From: Calothrix sp. PCC 7716
GTDB lineage: Bacteria; Cyanobacteriota; Cyanobacteriia; Cyanobacteriales; Nostocaceae
DNA: 64,000 nt
Reading direction: 5' to 3'
NCBI RefSeq assembly: GCF_019977735.1
Contig: NZ_AP025018.1
Span: 7,630,580 to 7,694,579, forward strand
Positions 62,914 through 64,000 of this stretch are shown here, piece after piece. Under the pieces are notes generated by a model. It was not told where the DNA came from. It saw only the letters and a program-made list of their open reading frames with translations, and searched no databases. Position 1 is the first letter of the stretch, and each line of letters begins with the position of its first letter. The position numbers and the translations under genes were made by a program.

Positions 62914-63507
62914 ATGCCAAACCCAGAATATTGGGAACAAAAGTACCAAGAACAAAATACTCGTTGGGATATTGGAGAAGCGGCGCCGCCATTTGTTAGT
63001 CTTTTATCTTCAGGTTCGGCACCTTTACCTGGACGTATTGCAGTACTAGGATGCGGGCGCGGTTATGATGCGGTACTATTTGCCAAACATGGTTTTGAAG
63101 TTACTGGGTTTGACTTTGCAACTTCCGCAATTGTGGAAGCGTCAAATATTGCTAAGTCAGCAAATTGTGACATTCAGTTTTTACAACGTGATATTTTTGA
63201 TTTACCTGCATATTTTATAGGTTACTTTGACTATATTCTTGAACATACCTGTTTTTGTGCCATTGATATAGAACGGCGCCTTTCTTATGTAGAAGTTGCA
63301 AGTTCCATACTTAAGCCACATGGTCAACTAATTGGGTTATTTTTTACACATAATCGTCCTGATGGACCTCCGTTTGGCGCCACTCCAGAGGAAATTAGAG
63401 AATATTTTCAGGATAATTTTAAGATTCATTATTTAAATCCAGTGACGAATTCAGTGCCATCGCGTCAAGGGGAGGAGCATTTGGGACTGTTTGAATTGAA
63501 TAAATGA
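62914..63507 (+). CDS. Class I SAM-dependent methyltransferase (TPMT-like)
   Basis: 197 residues. NPEYWEQKYQEQNTRWDIG is the usual start of thiopurine/thiol methyltransferase relatives. Motif I IAVLGCGRGYDAVLFAKHG is near 42-60, the acidic end of strand two is VTGFD, and FDYILEHTCFCAI holds the conserved E-H-T-F-C segment. It may methylate thiols, halides or sulfide. Its stop-to-start gap with the transporter is 3 bases, so they form an operon. Confidence 0.88.
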   Translation: MPNPEYWEQKYQEQNTRWDIGEAAPPFVSLLSSGSAPLPGRIAVLGCGRGYDAVLFAKHGFEVTGFDFATSAIVEASNIAKSANCDIQFLQRDIFDLPAYFIGYFDYILEHTCFCAIDIERRLSYVEVASSILKPHGQLIGLFFTHNRPDGPPFGATPEEIREYFQDNFKIHYLNPVTNSVPSRQGEEHLGLFELNK

Positions 63508-63633
63508 CGGTTATCTCTCTACTCTAAGCGGAAAAATACACCTTTCCTGACATGAAACAAATTGCAATAATACTTAATATTCTAGAATACTAGAATCATA
63601 AATATTAAGTAGCAAAAGCGCTGTAAATAATAG

Positions 63634-64000
63634 ATGGCTACTCCTAGTTTAGACGAACTATCTGCCCAGCTAGAAAGCTCTAGCTTACGTGACCGCATGG
63701 TTGCCCTTGCAAATTTGCGCGATGTTTCTGCTGAGGAAGCAGTACCCTTGATTAAGAAGGTGTTGAATGATGAATCGCTGCAAATTCGAGCGATGGCAGT
63801 TTTTGCACTTGGTATCAAGCAAACTGCTGAATCGTATCCAATTTTGGTAAATATCGTTGAAAACGACCCCGACTATAGTATTCGCGCTGATGCGGCAGGC
63901 GCCTTGGGATACTTAGAAGACAAACGCGCGTTTGAAGTGTTGGTACGGGTGTTTTATGAAGAGACTAATTGGTTAGTGAGATTTAGCGCTGCTGTAGCAT
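63634..64000 (+). CDS. HEAT-repeat protein (cut by window end)
   Basis: From ATG 63634, 122 codons are visible (MATPSLDELSAQLESSSLRD...). HEAT-like helical repeats follow each other: LRDRMVALANLRD, LQIRAMAVFALG, YSIRADAAGALGYL, WLVRFSAAVA. The spacing is about 30 residues. HEAT-repeat proteins of this kind are widespread in cyanobacteria, some tied to phycobilisome lyases or NblB, but the assignment stays open. Confidence 0.85.
   Translation, partial: MATPSLDELSAQLESSSLRDRMVALANLRDVSAEEAVPLIKKVLNDESLQIRAMAVFALGIKQTAESYPILVNIVENDPDYSIRADAAGALGYLEDKRAFEVLVRVFYEETNWLVRFSAAVA

Larger units (their letters stand above)
366..63906. repeat. GGCGCC, a highly iterated palindrome across the window
   Basis: About 95 copies by hand count, mostly inside genes, roughly one per 670 bases. 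Expected about four at this base composition. It is missing or rare in the decayed 3.8-6.9 kb region and the IS605/Tn554 nest (one copy, at about 32427). It seems to take the place that HIP1 (GCGATCGC) holds in many cyanobacteria. Confidence 0.85.

Noticed and set aside
1-64000. tRNA, rRNA and HIP1 (GCGATCGC) sites
   Set aside because: None was found by eye on either strand; a covariance-model scan would be decisive for RNA genes.

Overview
The window is chromosomal DNA from a cyanobacterium, probably a filamentous nitrogen-fixing type. The evidence is psbY (photosystem II), a PAM68-family assembly factor next to rpsO, an oxygenic-type type IV pilus operon (pilM-N-O-Q with an AMIN-domain secretin), a CphA2-type cyanophycin synthetase beside cyanophycinase, and several small protein families known only from cyanobacteria (TIGR02652, DUF1823). 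The DNA is AT-rich (roughly 60 percent A+T by eye) and full of short dispersed repeats. The palindrome GGCGCC occurs about 95 times by hand count, where about 4 would be expected, and I saw no copy of the usual cyanobacterial HIP1 octamer GCGATCGC. The species cannot be named from this sequence.

Layout. 1-8.5 kb is accessory and partly decayed: a P450, a MobV-type relaxase with a repeat-rich region upstream, a chimeric HsdR/WD40 pseudogene, a truncated macro-domain gene, and an intact IS (6358-8049) beside a dead papain-fold toxin gene. 8.5-13.9 kb is the pilMNOQ operon. 14-24.4 kb is housekeeping and small conserved genes: an orphan sugar-binding lipoprotein, folC, psbY, a gamma carbonic anhydrase, a VOC protein, an M16 peptidase and map. 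24.6-38 kb holds two paralogous GH13 enzymes flanking cphA2/cphB and a nested set of mobile elements. In that nest an IS605-type element carries a 190-bp MITE, and its tnpB is split inside the zinc-ribbon codons by a 3.9-kb Tn554-like three-recombinase element. 38-46 kb is a signalling island: a 667-residue multi-domain response regulator, a 1215-residue CHASE hybrid kinase and two single-receiver regulators. 46-64 kb is mainly core genes (rpsO, PAM68, DAHP synthase, pentapeptide protein, tyrA, a PAS histidine kinase, an HtrA protease, PPK2, a phosphoribosyltransferase, a GPH transporter, a methyltransferase and a HEAT-repeat protein cut by the window end).

How the parts fit. Carbon and nitrogen storage genes lie together (two GH13 alpha-glucan enzymes, CphA2 and CphB). 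Two aromatic amino-acid genes (DAHP synthase and tyrA) are in the same window but not in one operon. The 38-46 kb genes are translationally coupled (overlaps of a few to 26 bases) and probably form one phosphorelay. Intergenic regions are dominated by several families of short repeats: heptanucleotide STRR arrays, AGAAACC/GGTTTCT palindromes, GTAGAGACG hairpins and GTAGGGTGGGCA palindromes. The most striking case is an STRR array lying in frame inside the M16 peptidase gene.
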